Below, piece after piece: positions 43,995 through 52,955 of a stretch of DNA of 64,000 bases; position 1 is the stretch's first letter; each line of letters starts with the position of its first letter. A program made the translations under genes and the position numbers. The notes beneath the pieces are model-generated. The model did no database searches and was not told the origin of the DNA. It was given only the letters and a program-made list of their open reading frames with translations. Origin of the DNA: Arthrobacter oryzae. Its GTDB lineage: Bacteria; Actinomycetota; Actinomycetes; Actinomycetales; Micrococcaceae. The stretch spans positions 3,472,001 through 3,536,000 of the forward strand of contig NZ_CP132204.1 of assembly GCF_030718995.1 (NCBI RefSeq), written 5' to 3'.

Positions 43995-44972
43995 ATGACT
44001 GAATACCGCCGTGTGGGAAATTCCGGATTGACCGTCTCCGTCGTGGGACTCGGCTGCAACAACCTCGGCCGGGCCAACACGGTGACGGAGTCGCAGGAGG
44101 GGACCGACGCCGTCGTGCATGCCGCCCTGGACGCGGGCATTACGCTTTTTGACGTCGCGGACACCTACGGCCGGGAGCCCGGGCTCAGCGAAACCATGCT
44201 GGGCAGGGCCCTTGGCGGCCGGCGCGGGGACGCGATCGTTGCCACGAAGTTCGGCATGGACATGCGCGGAGCCAACGGCAACGACTTCGGCGCCCGCGGA
44301 TCACGCCGCTACATTGTCCAGGCCGCCGAGGCCTCCCTGCGGCGGCTCGGGACCGACTGGATCGACCTCTACCAGTTCCACACTCCGGACCCGTCGACCC
44401 CCATCGACGAAACACTTGCCGCCCTGGATGATCTCGTGACCAGCGGTAAGGTCCGCTACCTCGGCCACTCCAACCGGGCCGGCTGGCAGATCGCCGAGGC
44501 CGAATTCGTAGCCCGTGCCCGCGGAGGGGCGCGCTTCATCTCCACCCAGAACCACTACAACCTGCTGGACCGGCGCGCCGAGCTCGAAGTCACGCCCGCC
44601 GCCGAAGCCTACGGCCTGGGCGTGCTGCCGTACTTCCCGCTGGCCAACGGCCTGCTGACCGGCAAGTACGCGCCGGGCAAGGCGCCGGAGGGCTCGCGCC
44701 TCAGCCACACCCGGACCAATTTGGTGAACGACGCCGACTGGGACCAGCTGGACAAGTTCAGCGCCTTCGCCGCGGAGCGCGGCCTCAGCGAAATCCAGGT
44801 GGCATTCTCCTGGCTGGCGGCCCAGCCGTCCGTCAGCAGTGTGATTGCGGGCGCCACCAGGCCCGAACAGGTCCGCGAAAACGCCGCCGCTGCAGCATGG
44901 GTGCCCAGTGCTGACGAACGTGCCGAGCTGGACGCGATCTTCCCCCGCACGCCCAAGGTGGCACTCTTCTGA
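43995..44972 (+). CDS. Aldo/keto reductase
   Basis: NADPH-dependent oxidoreductase of 325 residues. The barrel opens MTEYRRVGNSGLTVSVVGLGCNNLG. The catalytic Asp-Tyr pair lies in ITLFDVADTYGREPGLSETMLGRAL (about residues 51-75) and the lysine in DAIVATKFGM (about residue 86). RLGTDWIDLYQFHTPDP and the strand SGKVRYLGHSN follow, and the NADPH-binding C-terminal SSVIAGATRPEQVRENAAA is intact. Substrate unknown. Its stop overlaps the nucleoside hydrolase start by one base, so the two are co-translated. Confidence 0.9.
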   Translation: MTEYRRVGNSGLTVSVVGLGCNNLGRANTVTESQEGTDAVVHAALDAGITLFDVADTYGREPGLSETMLGRALGGRRGDAIVATKFGMDMRGANGNDFGARGSRRYIVQAAEASLRRLGTDWIDLYQFHTPDPSTPIDETLAALDDLVTSGKVRYLGHSNRAGWQIAEAEFVARARGGARFISTQNHYNLLDRRAELEVTPAAEAYGLGVLPYFPLANGLLTGKYAPGKAPEGSRLSHTRTNLVNDADWDQLDKFSAFAAERGLSEIQVAFSWLAAQPSVSSVIAGATRPEQVRENAAAAAWVPSADERAELDAIFPRTPKVALF

Positions 44973-45994
44973 TGCATTCGGTCCTGATGGACGTTGACAC
45001 CGGGATCGACGACGCGCTGGCCCTGGTGTACCTCCTGTCCCGCCCCGATGTGCGGGTGCAGGCCATCACCTGCACGGCCGGAAATGTGGGGGCGCGGCAG
45101 GTTGCGCTGAACAACCTGGCCCTCCTGGAGCTGTGCGGTAACCCGGGAATCGAGGTGGCCGTCGGAGCAGAGGTGCCGCTGGAGATCCCCCTGGTCACCA
45201 CGGAGGAAACCCACGGGCCGCAGGGGATCGGCTACGCCGAGCTGCCGCTGCCCGCGCAACAGATCTCCGCGCGGCATGCCGTGGATGTGTGGGTGGACGA
45301 GGTGCGAAAGCACCCCGGCGAAATCACCGGCCTCATCACCGGCCCGCTGACCAACTTCGCCCTCGCCCTTCGCCGGGAACCGGAGCTGCCCCGCCTGCTC
45401 AAGGGGCTGGTGATCATGGGCGGCTGTTTCTACTACCAGGGCAATACCACCCCGACGGCGGAATGGAACGTCTCGGTTGACCCGCATGCAGCGAAGGAAG
45501 TGTTTGCCGCCTACCGGGGCCTCCCGGAGGACAAGCTGCCGGTGGTGTGTGCGCTGGAGACCACCGAGCTGATTGAGATGCGGCCCGAACACCTGCAGCG
45601 GCTGGCCGAAGCGGCGGGCACCGGGCCGGAACGTGTGCTGCCGGAGCAGCCTGAGGGCCTCCGGAGCCAGTCCGGCAACAAGCTGGTGGCGTGCCTGTCC
45701 GATGCCATCCGCTTCTACATGGAATTCCACCGGCTCCACGACCAGGGCTTCGTGGCCCACGTGCACGACGCCTTCGCTGCCTGCGTGGCCGTGGGGCGCA
45801 CCGACGTGGCCACGGCACTGGCAACGGTGGATGTCGAAACCCGGTCCCCGCTGCTGGTGGGCACCACGGTGGCTGATTACCGCGGGCTGTGGGGCCTGCC
45901 GCCAAACGCCCGGATCGTCACGTCAAACAACCCGGAACAGTGCTTCGATGAGCTGATCGGTTCGGTGGGGGCGCTGGCCGGCCGGCTGGCCTAA
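44972..45994 (+). CDS. Nucleoside hydrolase (IUNH family)
   Basis: Ribonucleoside N-ribohydrolase of 340 residues that splits nucleosides into base and ribose. The calcium-binding signature DVDTGIDDALALVYLL is at residues 7-22. Other metal- and ribose-site segments are AGNVGARQVALNN, ITGPLTNFALALRREPEL, VIMGGCFYYQGNTTPTAEWNVSVDP and the C-terminal VAHVHDAFAACVAV. No signal peptide, so cytosolic. One-base overlap with the aldo/keto reductase. The ECF importer that follows suggests that imported nucleoside or a related compound is the substrate. Confidence 0.92.
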   Translation: MHSVLMDVDTGIDDALALVYLLSRPDVRVQAITCTAGNVGARQVALNNLALLELCGNPGIEVAVGAEVPLEIPLVTTEETHGPQGIGYAELPLPAQQISARHAVDVWVDEVRKHPGEITGLITGPLTNFALALRREPELPRLLKGLVIMGGCFYYQGNTTPTAEWNVSVDPHAAKEVFAAYRGLPEDKLPVVCALETTELIEMRPEHLQRLAEAAGTGPERVLPEQPEGLRSQSGNKLVACLSDAIRFYMEFHRLHDQGFVAHVHDAFAACVAVGRTDVATALATVDVETRSPLLVGTTVADYRGLWGLPPNARIVTSNNPEQCFDELIGSVGALAGRLA

Positions 45995-45997
45995 GAT
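45992..45997 (+). promoter_or_regulatory. -10 hexamer (TAAGAT) overlapping the nucleoside hydrolase stop
   Basis: TAAGAT begins with the TAA stop of the nucleoside hydrolase gene. A transcript from about 46004 would carry a 118-base leader before the ECF S gene. That leader has a GTCCCGC/GCGGGAC hairpin (46049-46055 with 46068-46074) and no riboswitch class I recognise. Confidence 0.35.
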
Positions 45998-46121
45998 GGT
46001 AGCTGCGCCGAGGTGACATAGGCGCGTGTTTGCCGATCCGGATACCCGCGTCCCGCTGAGCACAGCCCGCGGGACACAGCCGGCAGAACGCAGCCCGCAG
46101 CCACAGCCAAAAGGAACAGCC

Positions 46122-46943
46122 ATGTCACAGCAATCCCGGACCCTTGCCGCCCCTGGACAGGCGGCGGTCCGCAACCGTCGCCTGCTCGAAGTCCTCGGTG
46201 CTGTGTCCATTGCAGCCACTTTCGTTTTCCTCGTCCTCACGCAGCCGGCCGACATCACGAACGGGCTGGCGAGCGGTTCCACCCTGGTGGCGCTGGGCGG
46301 GTTCCTGCTGGGAGCCATCCTCCTGATCGTCGGCGTGCTGCCGACCCTTCCCACGTCCACGCTGGTGCTGATTCCGGTGGCCCTCGTCCTGAATATTGCG
46401 CTCGGGCAGATCATGGGTTCCACCGGCCTGCCGTTCTATTTTGACGCGATCGGCACCGTCCTCATCGCCGTTCTTGCGGGTCCTGCGGCCGGGGCGGCAA
46501 CGGGCGCCCTCAGCAGCGTCGTCTGGTCCTTCATCAACCCCACGGTGCTGCCCTTCGCAGCCGGGGCGGCTCTCATCGGTTTCCTCGCGGGACTGGCTGC
46601 GCGCTCCGGACTGTTCCGCCGCTTCTACCTGGCCCCGGTGGCGGGTTTCGTCACGGGCATCCTGGCCGGCGTCGTCTCCGCTCCCATCGCGGCCTTCGTT
46701 TTCGGCGGCACGTCCGGCGTCGGTACCGGCGCAATCGTCGGGGCCTTCCGGGCCATGGGCGATACCCTCCTGGCCGCCATCACCAAGCAGGCACTCATTT
46801 CGGACCCCATGGACAAGGCCATCGTCTTCGCCGTTGTCGCCATGCTGGCCTACGCCCTGCCGCGCCGGACCACGCTGCAGTTCGCGTTCGTGCGGCGCTA
46901 CAACGTGCTCGCCGGCAAGAAGCAGGAAACGCCGGACGCCTGA
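46122..46943 (+). CDS. ECF transporter S component
   Basis: Substrate-binding membrane subunit of an energy-coupling-factor importer; 273 residues with about eight hydrophobic segments. The stretch FYFDAIGTVLIAVLAGPAAGAATGALSSVVWSFINPTVLPFA (about residues 105-147) is the typical S-component core of the ECF riboflavin-transporter-like group. ATG at 46122 has AAAAGGA seven bases upstream; an upstream in-frame GTG at 46026 would add a non-conserved Pro-rich tail. Followed by the T and A genes. The flanking nucleoside hydrolase points to a nucleoside-like or base-like ligand, but the ligand is not readable from sequence. Confidence 0.85.
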   Translation: MSQQSRTLAAPGQAAVRNRRLLEVLGAVSIAATFVFLVLTQPADITNGLASGSTLVALGGFLLGAILLIVGVLPTLPTSTLVLIPVALVLNIALGQIMGSTGLPFYFDAIGTVLIAVLAGPAAGAATGALSSVVWSFINPTVLPFAAGAALIGFLAGLAARSGLFRRFYLAPVAGFVTGILAGVVSAPIAAFVFGGTSGVGTGAIVGAFRAMGDTLLAAITKQALISDPMDKAIVFAVVAMLAYALPRRTTLQFAFVRRYNVLAGKKQETPDA

Positions 46944-46947
46944 TTCC

Positions 46948-47724
46948 GTGCCTGCCCGCCTGAACATGCCGTCCGCCCTGAACCCCCTGACCGCGCTGGC
47001 TGCGGCTGTAGCCACAGCGGCGATGACGACGGCGGTGTCCAGCTGGGCTGTGTCCGTTGCCGTTGCGCTCGGCTGCGCGGTGCTGGCGGTGCGGGCGGGG
47101 TTGGCCGGCCGGATGGTGCCGGCCGCCGCCGTGATCCTGGCGCCCTTCTGGTTGTCGCTGCTGATCATGCACGGGCTGTTCTTTCCCGAGGGCCGGATGG
47201 TCCTGGCGCAGTGGGGTGCGGTCCGGGTCACGGCGGAGGGTCTTGGTTTCGCATTGGACATGGGTGCCCGGACTGCGGCCTACGTCCTGGTTTTCCTGCT
47301 CTTTTCGTTCACGGTCCGCGTGCCGGACCTGGTGGCGGCCATGTCAGCGCGGCGGGTGCCTCCGCAGTTCGGCTATGTCCTGGCATCCACCCTGACCCTG
47401 GCCCCGGCCATTACCCGTCGGCTGGCGCGGATCCGGCATGCCCAGGAATCCCGGGGCCTGGTGTTCGGCGGCGGGCCGCTGGCACGGCTGGCGGCGGCAC
47501 GGCTGCAGATGCTTCCGCTGGTGCTCTCGCTCATCCAGGATGCCGGTGAGCGGGCCCAGGCCCTTGACTCCCGCGGCTTTAGCGGCGCCAGGACCCGCAC
47601 CAGCTACCGGGAAGTGACGGACAGTGCGGCCCAGCGCGTATTCCGGGCCGTTGCCCTGCTGCTTGCAGCAGCCGCCGTGGCGCTGCGGATCTCCGGGCAG
47701 TGGCCCGAAGGGTTGTCCGCATGA
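46948..47724 (+). CDS. ecfT: ECF transporter T component
   Basis: Transmembrane coupling protein of an ECF importer, 258 residues. After about six helices it has the T-component coupling-helix motifs: LARIRHAQESRGLVFGGGPLARLAAARL and VLSLIQDAGERAQALDSRGFSG, in which the Ala-Arg-Gly-like triplets (ESRG, DSRG) contact the ATPases. Start uncertain: GTG at 46948 (four bases after the S gene) or ATG at 46966. No clear ribosome-binding site, so coupling to the S gene is likely. Its stop overlaps the ATPase start (ATGA). Confidence 0.88.
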   Translation: MPARLNMPSALNPLTALAAAVATAAMTTAVSSWAVSVAVALGCAVLAVRAGLAGRMVPAAAVILAPFWLSLLIMHGLFFPEGRMVLAQWGAVRVTAEGLGFALDMGARTAAYVLVFLLFSFTVRVPDLVAAMSARRVPPQFGYVLASTLTLAPAITRRLARIRHAQESRGLVFGGGPLARLAAARLQMLPLVLSLIQDAGERAQALDSRGFSGARTRTSYREVTDSAAQRVFRAVALLLAAAAVALRISGQWPEGLSA

Positions 47725-49241
47725 GGATTGCGACTGTTCTGGAGGCCAGGATTGCGGCCTTCACTTACCACGGCGAGGACACCGCTGCCCTCCACGACGT
47801 CGACGTGGCCGCGGCGCCAGGCACGCTGACCGCCGTGCTCGGTGGTTCCGGCAGTGGGAAGTCCACCCTCGGCAGGCTGCTGGCCGGCTGGTCGTTCGGC
47901 GGGCACACCGGCAGGTTCACGGGCAGCCTGCACCTGCCCGCTGCATCCGACGGGGCGCCGCCGGAGAACAGCGCACCCCTTGTGTTCCGCGGCGCTCCGG
48001 ATGACCCCCGGATCAATCCCGCCCTCTGGTCGGAGCACGTGGGCTTCGTTCCGCAGGATGCGGCGTCGCTCCTGTCCACTGTGGCGTCCACGGTGGCCGA
48101 GGAACTGGCGTTCGGCCTGGAGAACCGGGGCATGGAACGGCACCTGATGCGGACGGAGGTGGCGCATGCGGCCGGGGCGGCGGGCCTGACGGCCCTGCTG
48201 GAACGCGACCCCGCCACGCTCTCCGGCGGTGAACTGCGGCGCCTGGCCGTGGCCTGTTCCGCCATAACGCGCCCCGGCGTGCTGGTGCTCGATGAACCGC
48301 TTGGCTCGCTGGATGACGCCGGCGCCGCGTCGGTCCGGGCGCTCGTCGACCGTCTCTTGGACTCCGGCACCGCGGTCATTGTCCTGAGCCAGGCTGCCGA
48401 TGACCTGGCCTTCTCGGCTACCCGCTGGCTGGTGCTCGACGGCGGAACGGTCACCGCACGGGGCACCCCCGCCGAACTGGCGGGCAGCCCCGTGCTGCTG
48501 CGCACCGGCGTCGTGCTTCCCGCCCGGACGGGCGGTGGTCCCGGCCTTCAGCGCCGGGCGGGAGTTGCCGCTGCGGAAACAGTCCTGGAGCTGGAGCGGA
48601 TCAGCTTCGGGTATCCGGCCGGACGCCGCAGGACGGGGCCGGCGGTGTTTGGCGACCTCAGCCTCACGGTGCGGGCGGGAGAGGTCGTGGCCGTGACCGG
48701 CCCGAACGGGGCAGGCAAGTCCACCCTGCTCCGGCATTTCAACGGCCTGCTCCGCCCGGATCGCGGGTCCGTCCGGATTCACGGCGCGGACATCGCCGGC
48801 GTTCCTACCGGACGCATTGCTGAGAGGGTGGGCCTGCTCTTCCAGCACCCCCGGGACCAGCTTTTCGAGCGGACCGTCCTGCGCGAGGTGCTGTTCGGCC
48901 TGGACCGGAGGTTCGTGACCGACCCGGCCGTCAGGGCGAGGGCGGCCCTGGACGCGGTCGGTCTCGGAGACCGGTTGGACACCCATCCGCAGGAGCTTCC
49001 GGCGTCGCTGCAGCGGCTCCTGGCCCTCGCCACGGTCCTGGCACGCGAACCACGGCTCATCGCGCTGGACGAACCCACCGTGGGGCTGGACCGCCACGGC
49101 CTGGAACTCCTCGACGACGCCATGGGTGCCGCAGCGGAGCGGGGCGCCGCCGTCGTCATGGTCACCCACGATCTGACCTACGCCCGGGCCAGGGCCCACC
49201 GCGTCCTGGAACTGAGGGACGGCACGCTCCGGGAAGGCTGA
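47721..49241 (+). CDS. ECF transporter ATPase, fused A-A' double NBD
   Basis: Two ABC ATPase domains in one chain of 506 residues, powering the ECF importer. NBD1: Walker A GGSGSGKST (41-49), signature LSGGELRR, Walker B VLVLDEPLGSLD. NBD2: Walker A GPNGAGKST (327-335), Q-loop FQHPRDQLFERTV, Walker B LIALDEPTVGLD and H-loop VTHDL. The NBD2 signature is strongly altered to LPASLQR (426-432) instead of LSGGQ-type, so the nucleotide site made with NBD1 Walker A may be weak or inactive. ATG at 47721 overlaps the T-component stop. It ends near a hairpin shared with the convergent fad operon. Confidence 0.9.
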   Translation: MRIATVLEARIAAFTYHGEDTAALHDVDVAAAPGTLTAVLGGSGSGKSTLGRLLAGWSFGGHTGRFTGSLHLPAASDGAPPENSAPLVFRGAPDDPRINPALWSEHVGFVPQDAASLLSTVASTVAEELAFGLENRGMERHLMRTEVAHAAGAAGLTALLERDPATLSGGELRRLAVACSAITRPGVLVLDEPLGSLDDAGAASVRALVDRLLDSGTAVIVLSQAADDLAFSATRWLVLDGGTVTARGTPAELAGSPVLLRTGVVLPARTGGGPGLQRRAGVAAAETVLELERISFGYPAGRRRTGPAVFGDLSLTVRAGEVVAVTGPNGAGKSTLLRHFNGLLRPDRGSVRIHGADIAGVPTGRIAERVGLLFQHPRDQLFERTVLREVLFGLDRRFVTDPAVRARAALDAVGLGDRLDTHPQELPASLQRLLALATVLAREPRLIALDEPTVGLDRHGLELLDDAMGAAAERGAAVVMVTHDLTYARARAHRVLELRDGTLREG

Positions 49242-49266
49242 CCGCTACCTGGGCCCGGACACGGGA

Positions 49267-49307
49267 GCGCCGCCGCCCGCACCGGTTGACGGTGCAGGCG
49301 GCGGCGC
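49267..49307. terminator. Bidirectional hairpin between ECF and fad operons
   Basis: 18-bp stem with one mismatch (GCGCCGCCGCCCGCACCG against its complement) and a GTTGA loop, 26 bases after the ECF ATPase stop and 51 bases beyond the fadB stop. No U-tract. Confidence 0.78.
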
Positions 49308-49357
49308 CGGATTCCGGCCGGGCAGTGTGGGCCCGGACAGGGTGTGGCCGATTGGCG

Positions 49358-51544
49358 CTAAGAAGGAACCGCCGCGGAGGCTACTCCCGGTGCCAGGAAC
49401 TTCTTGCCGTTGACCCGTTCGGAGGCCCCCACGCGGTCCAGGTACGGCGTGATGCCGCCCAGGAACATCGGCCAGCCGGCGCCGAGGATCATGCACAGGT
49501 CGATGTCCTCCGGTCCGGCCACCACGCCCTCGTCCAGCATGAGCCCGATCTCCTCGGCCAGCGCGTCCTGCGTGCGGCGCAGCACCTCCTCGGCCGTGGA
49601 CGGTGATGTGCCAAAGGAGAGCAGCGCCAGGGTGTCGGCCGGAATGAACGGCTTGCCGTCGGGGCCCTTCTCCGGCGTCCCGTTCTGCACAGCCCAGAGG
49701 GACTTGATGCCGTTATCGATCAGCTTCTGCAGGTTTTGCGAAACGGTGAACCGGTCCCCGAACGCGGCGTGCAGGGATTCCTGGACATGCTGCGCCACGG
49801 GCAGCCCCACCATCGCGCCGAGAGTGAACGGCGTCATGGGCAGTCCCATGGGCCGCAGCGCGTTGTCCGCCACTTCGGCCGGAGTTCCCTCATCGAACGC
49901 GGCGGTCACTTCGCCCATTAGGCGCAGCAGGATGCGGTTGACCACGAATGCGGCCGCATCCTTGACCAGGACCGCAGTCTTCTTCAAACCCCTGGCGAGC
50001 TCGAACGCGGTGGCCAGCACGGCGTCGTCGGTCCTCGGTGCGCGGACAATTTCCAGCAGCGGCATCACGGCCACCGGGTTGAAGAAGTGGAAGCCCACCA
50101 GGCGTTCGGGGTGTTCCAGGTCCTCAGCCATGGCAGTCACGGACAGCGAGGACGTGTTCGTGGCCAGGATGCATTCGGGGGAGACGATCGCCTCCACCTC
50201 GGCGAACACCTGCTTTTTGACGTTCAGCTCCTCGAACACGGCTTCGATGACGAAGTCCGCGTCAGCAAACACGTCCTTGGAAACCGAGCCGGTCACCAGC
50301 GCCTTGGTCCGGTTGGCGGCGTCGGCGCTGATCCGTTTCTTCGCCAGCATCTTGTCCACTTCGGCGTGGACGTAGGCCACGCCCTTGTCCACGCGGGCCT
50401 GGTCGATGTCTGTCATCACAACCGGCACCTTGAGCTGCCGGGCGAACAGCAGGGCCAGCTGGCTGGCCATCAGTCCGGCGCCGACCACGCCCACCTTGGT
50501 GACCGGCCGGGCCAGCTTGCGGTCCGGTGCGCCTGCTGGACGCTTGGAGCGCTTCTGCACGAGGTCCAGGAACGCGTACACCGTGGAGCGGAACTCGTCG
50601 GTCTGCATGAGGCCGGCCAGCGTCTCGCACTCGAGCGCCGCGGACTCCGGCTGGGTCATGGTCCGGTTGGCCGCCATGATGTCCAGGACCTTGGCCGGGG
50701 CGGGGGACGCATTGGACGTCTTGGCCTCCACGAAGGCCCGCCCGCCGGCTACGGCCTCTGCCCAGCGTTCGGCCACCGCCGGGTCGGCCGGGTCGACAGC
50801 GTTGCGGCGTTCCGGGACCGTCTCGCCGGAGATGACGCTTGCGGCCCACGCGAGGGACAGTTCCACGAAGTCGGCCGGTTCAAACATGGCGTCGGCAATT
50901 CCCAGGCCGAAGGCCTGCGGACCCGTAAGCGTCCGGTTGTTGCTGAGCGGATTCTCGATCATCACCTTGACGGCGTTTTCGGGTCCGATCAGCCGCGGCA
51001 GGATGTACACGCCGCCCCAGCCGGGCACAAGGCCGATGAAGGCTTCGGGAAGCGCCAGTGCACCGGCCCCGCTGGAAACCGTGCGGTACGTGGACTGCAG
51101 GGCGATCTCCAAGCCGCCGCCCAGGGCCACGCCGTTGATGAACGCGAAGCTGGGCACTCCCAGGTTGGCCAGGGTGGCGTACACGTCGTGGCCGAGCTGC
51201 GCCATCCAGAGGCCGTGGTCCCGGTTGTTGAGGGACTTGACGGCGGAAAGGTCCGCGCCCGCCACCAGGAAGTAGGGTTTGCCCGTCACGCCGACGCCCA
51301 CGATCTCGCCGCGGGCGGCACGCTCCTTGAGCCCCTCAAGGACTGTGCCCAGCTCCACCAGGGTGTTCGGACCCAGGGTGGTGGGCTTGGAGTGGTCCAG
51401 GCCGTTGTCCAGGGTGATCAGCGCGAAGGTTCCGGCGCTGGGCTTGCCTGCGGCGCCCGGCAGCGCGATGTCCTGGACGTACGAATGCGTGACCGTCTCG
51501 TCGGGGAAGAGATCGGCAAGCTTGCGGAAATCGGCGGCGCTCAT
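49358..51544 (-). CDS. fadB: Fatty acid oxidation complex alpha subunit (enoyl-CoA hydratase / 3-hydroxyacyl-CoA dehydrogenase)
   Basis: Bifunctional beta-oxidation enzyme of 728 residues. N-terminal crotonase domain: PYFLVAGADLSAVKSL, then FINGVALGGGLEIALQSTYRTV (oxyanion-hole glycines) and LPEAFIGLVPGWGGVYILPRLIG, about residues 85-190. The dehydrogenase part starts at about 350 with the NAD motif KVGVVGAGLMASQLALLFAR, then CILATNTSSLSVTAMAEDLEHPERLVGFHFFNPVAVMPLLEIV with the catalytic histidine. ATG at 51544 overlaps the stop of the upstream thiolase gene by four bases. The two form a fadBA-type operon under the palindrome-covered promoter at 52956-52984. Confidence 0.92.
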   Translation of the reverse strand: MSAADFRKLADLFPDETVTHSYVQDIALPGAAGKPSAGTFALITLDNGLDHSKPTTLGPNTLVELGTVLEGLKERAARGEIVGVGVTGKPYFLVAGADLSAVKSLNNRDHGLWMAQLGHDVYATLANLGVPSFAFINGVALGGGLEIALQSTYRTVSSGAGALALPEAFIGLVPGWGGVYILPRLIGPENAVKVMIENPLSNNRTLTGPQAFGLGIADAMFEPADFVELSLAWAASVISGETVPERRNAVDPADPAVAERWAEAVAGGRAFVEAKTSNASPAPAKVLDIMAANRTMTQPESAALECETLAGLMQTDEFRSTVYAFLDLVQKRSKRPAGAPDRKLARPVTKVGVVGAGLMASQLALLFARQLKVPVVMTDIDQARVDKGVAYVHAEVDKMLAKKRISADAANRTKALVTGSVSKDVFADADFVIEAVFEELNVKKQVFAEVEAIVSPECILATNTSSLSVTAMAEDLEHPERLVGFHFFNPVAVMPLLEIVRAPRTDDAVLATAFELARGLKKTAVLVKDAAAFVVNRILLRLMGEVTAAFDEGTPAEVADNALRPMGLPMTPFTLGAMVGLPVAQHVQESLHAAFGDRFTVSQNLQKLIDNGIKSLWAVQNGTPEKGPDGKPFIPADTLALLSFGTSPSTAEEVLRRTQDALAEEIGLMLDEGVVAGPEDIDLCMILGAGWPMFLGGITPYLDRVGASERVNGKKFLAPGVASAAVPS

Positions 51545-52881
51545 GCTGCGGCTCCTTCGGTTTTGGTGCTGGCAGTGTCAGTTTCGGCGGAGGAATTGTC
51601 GGTTGGGAATACGGCGCCGCTGTAGCCTGTGTAGTCCGAGTGATGCGGGTTTTCCCAGATGACGGTGGCCCCCATGCCCAGGCCGATGCACATGGTGGTC
51701 ATGCCGTACCGTACTGACGTGTCTTCCTGGAACTGACGGGCCAGCTGGTTCATCAGTCGTACGCCGGACGAGGCCAGCGGATGCCCGACGGCGATGGCGC
51801 CGCCGTACCGGTTGACGCGGGGATCGTCGTCGGAAATGCCGAAGTGGTCCAGGAAGCTCAACACCTGGACGGCGAAGGCCTCATTGATTTCGAACAGCCC
51901 GATGTCCTCGATGCCGAGTCCGGCGTTCTTCAGCGCCTTTTCCGTTGCGGGGACCGGGCCGATGCCCATGACCTCGGGCTCCACGCCGGCAAAGGCGTAG
52001 CTGACCAGGCGCATCTTCACCGGCAGCCCAAGCTCTGCGGCGGCCTCCGACGAAGCAAGCAGGGCCGCCGTCGCCCCGTCATTCAGCCCGGCGGCATTGC
52101 CGGCAGTCACCCGGCCATGGGGCCGGAAGGGTGTGCGGAGCGCAGCGAGGTCCTCGAGGGAAGTGCCCGGGCGGGGCGGTTCGTCAACGGAGTTGAGCGT
52201 CCATCCCTGACCCGGCTTCATGGTGGCCACCGGCACCAGGTCCGGCTGGATCTGGCCCTTCCCGTAGGCTGCTGCCAGCTTGTCCTGGGACGCCGCGGCA
52301 TAGGCGTCCGTGCGGTCCTTGGTGATGGCCGGGAACCGGTCGTGCAGGTTCTCCGCGGTGTTGCCCATGTTCAGTGCGGCCGGGTCCACCAGGCGTTCGG
52401 ACATGAACCGGGGATTGGGATCGGCGCCCTCGCCCATCGGGTGGTTGCCCATGTGTTCCACTCCGCCGGCGATGACCACGTCGTACGCACCGAAGGCAAT
52501 GCCGCTGGCGGTGGTGGTCACGGCGGTCATGGCGCCGGCGCACATCCGGTCCACGGCGAAGCCCGGGACGGTGCGTGGAAGCCCGGCCAGCAGGGCGGCG
52601 GTGCGGCCGATGGTGAGGCCCTGGTCGCCGGTCTGGGTGGTGGCGGCGACAGCCACCTCGTCAATGCGGTCCGCGGGGAGCGAGGGGTTGCGGCGCATCA
52701 GTTCGCGGATGCACTTGACCACGAGGTCATCGGCGCGGGTTCCGGCGTAGATACCCTTCTCGCCCGCCCGGCCGAACGGGGTGCGGACACCGTCCACGAA
52801 AACGACGTCGCGGACGGTTCTGTTCCGTCCGCTGCTGGGCTTTCCGCTGCTGTGTTCTCCGCTGTGGCGGGGCTGGCTCAC
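51541..52881 (-). CDS. fadA: Acetyl-CoA acyltransferase (thiolase)
   Basis: 3-ketoacyl-CoA thiolase of 446 residues, last step of beta-oxidation. The acyl-accepting cysteine is C114 in VDRMCAGAMTAV. INEAFAVQVL, the base-histidine motif GGAIAVGHPLASSG and the second cysteine in TTMCIGLGMGA are present. An N-terminal tail of about 20 residues and a C-terminal tail of about 30 are polar and not conserved. GTG at 52881 is chosen because GAGGAG lies six bases upstream; the ORF to 52956 runs into the promoter. Co-transcribed with the downstream alpha-subunit gene. Confidence 0.92.
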   Translation of the reverse strand: MSQPRHSGEHSSGKPSSGRNRTVRDVVFVDGVRTPFGRAGEKGIYAGTRADDLVVKCIRELMRRNPSLPADRIDEVAVAATTQTGDQGLTIGRTAALLAGLPRTVPGFAVDRMCAGAMTAVTTTASGIAFGAYDVVIAGGVEHMGNHPMGEGADPNPRFMSERLVDPAALNMGNTAENLHDRFPAITKDRTDAYAAASQDKLAAAYGKGQIQPDLVPVATMKPGQGWTLNSVDEPPRPGTSLEDLAALRTPFRPHGRVTAGNAAGLNDGATAALLASSEAAAELGLPVKMRLVSYAFAGVEPEVMGIGPVPATEKALKNAGLGIEDIGLFEINEAFAVQVLSFLDHFGISDDDPRVNRYGGAIAVGHPLASSGVRLMNQLARQFQEDTSVRYGMTTMCIGLGMGATVIWENPHHSDYTGYSGAVFPTDNSSAETDTASTKTEGAAA

Positions 52882-52955
52882 GTGATACTCCTCATCGAGA
52901 CATTGGTGCCGGACGCGCGCCAGTGGCAGCGGCAATCCGGGCGGCATTGATTCCA

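Noticed and set aside
46004..46121. Riboswitch in the ECF leader
   Set aside because: Only one 7-bp hairpin is visible, and no conserved TPP, cobalamin, FMN, preQ1 or purine riboswitch core is present.
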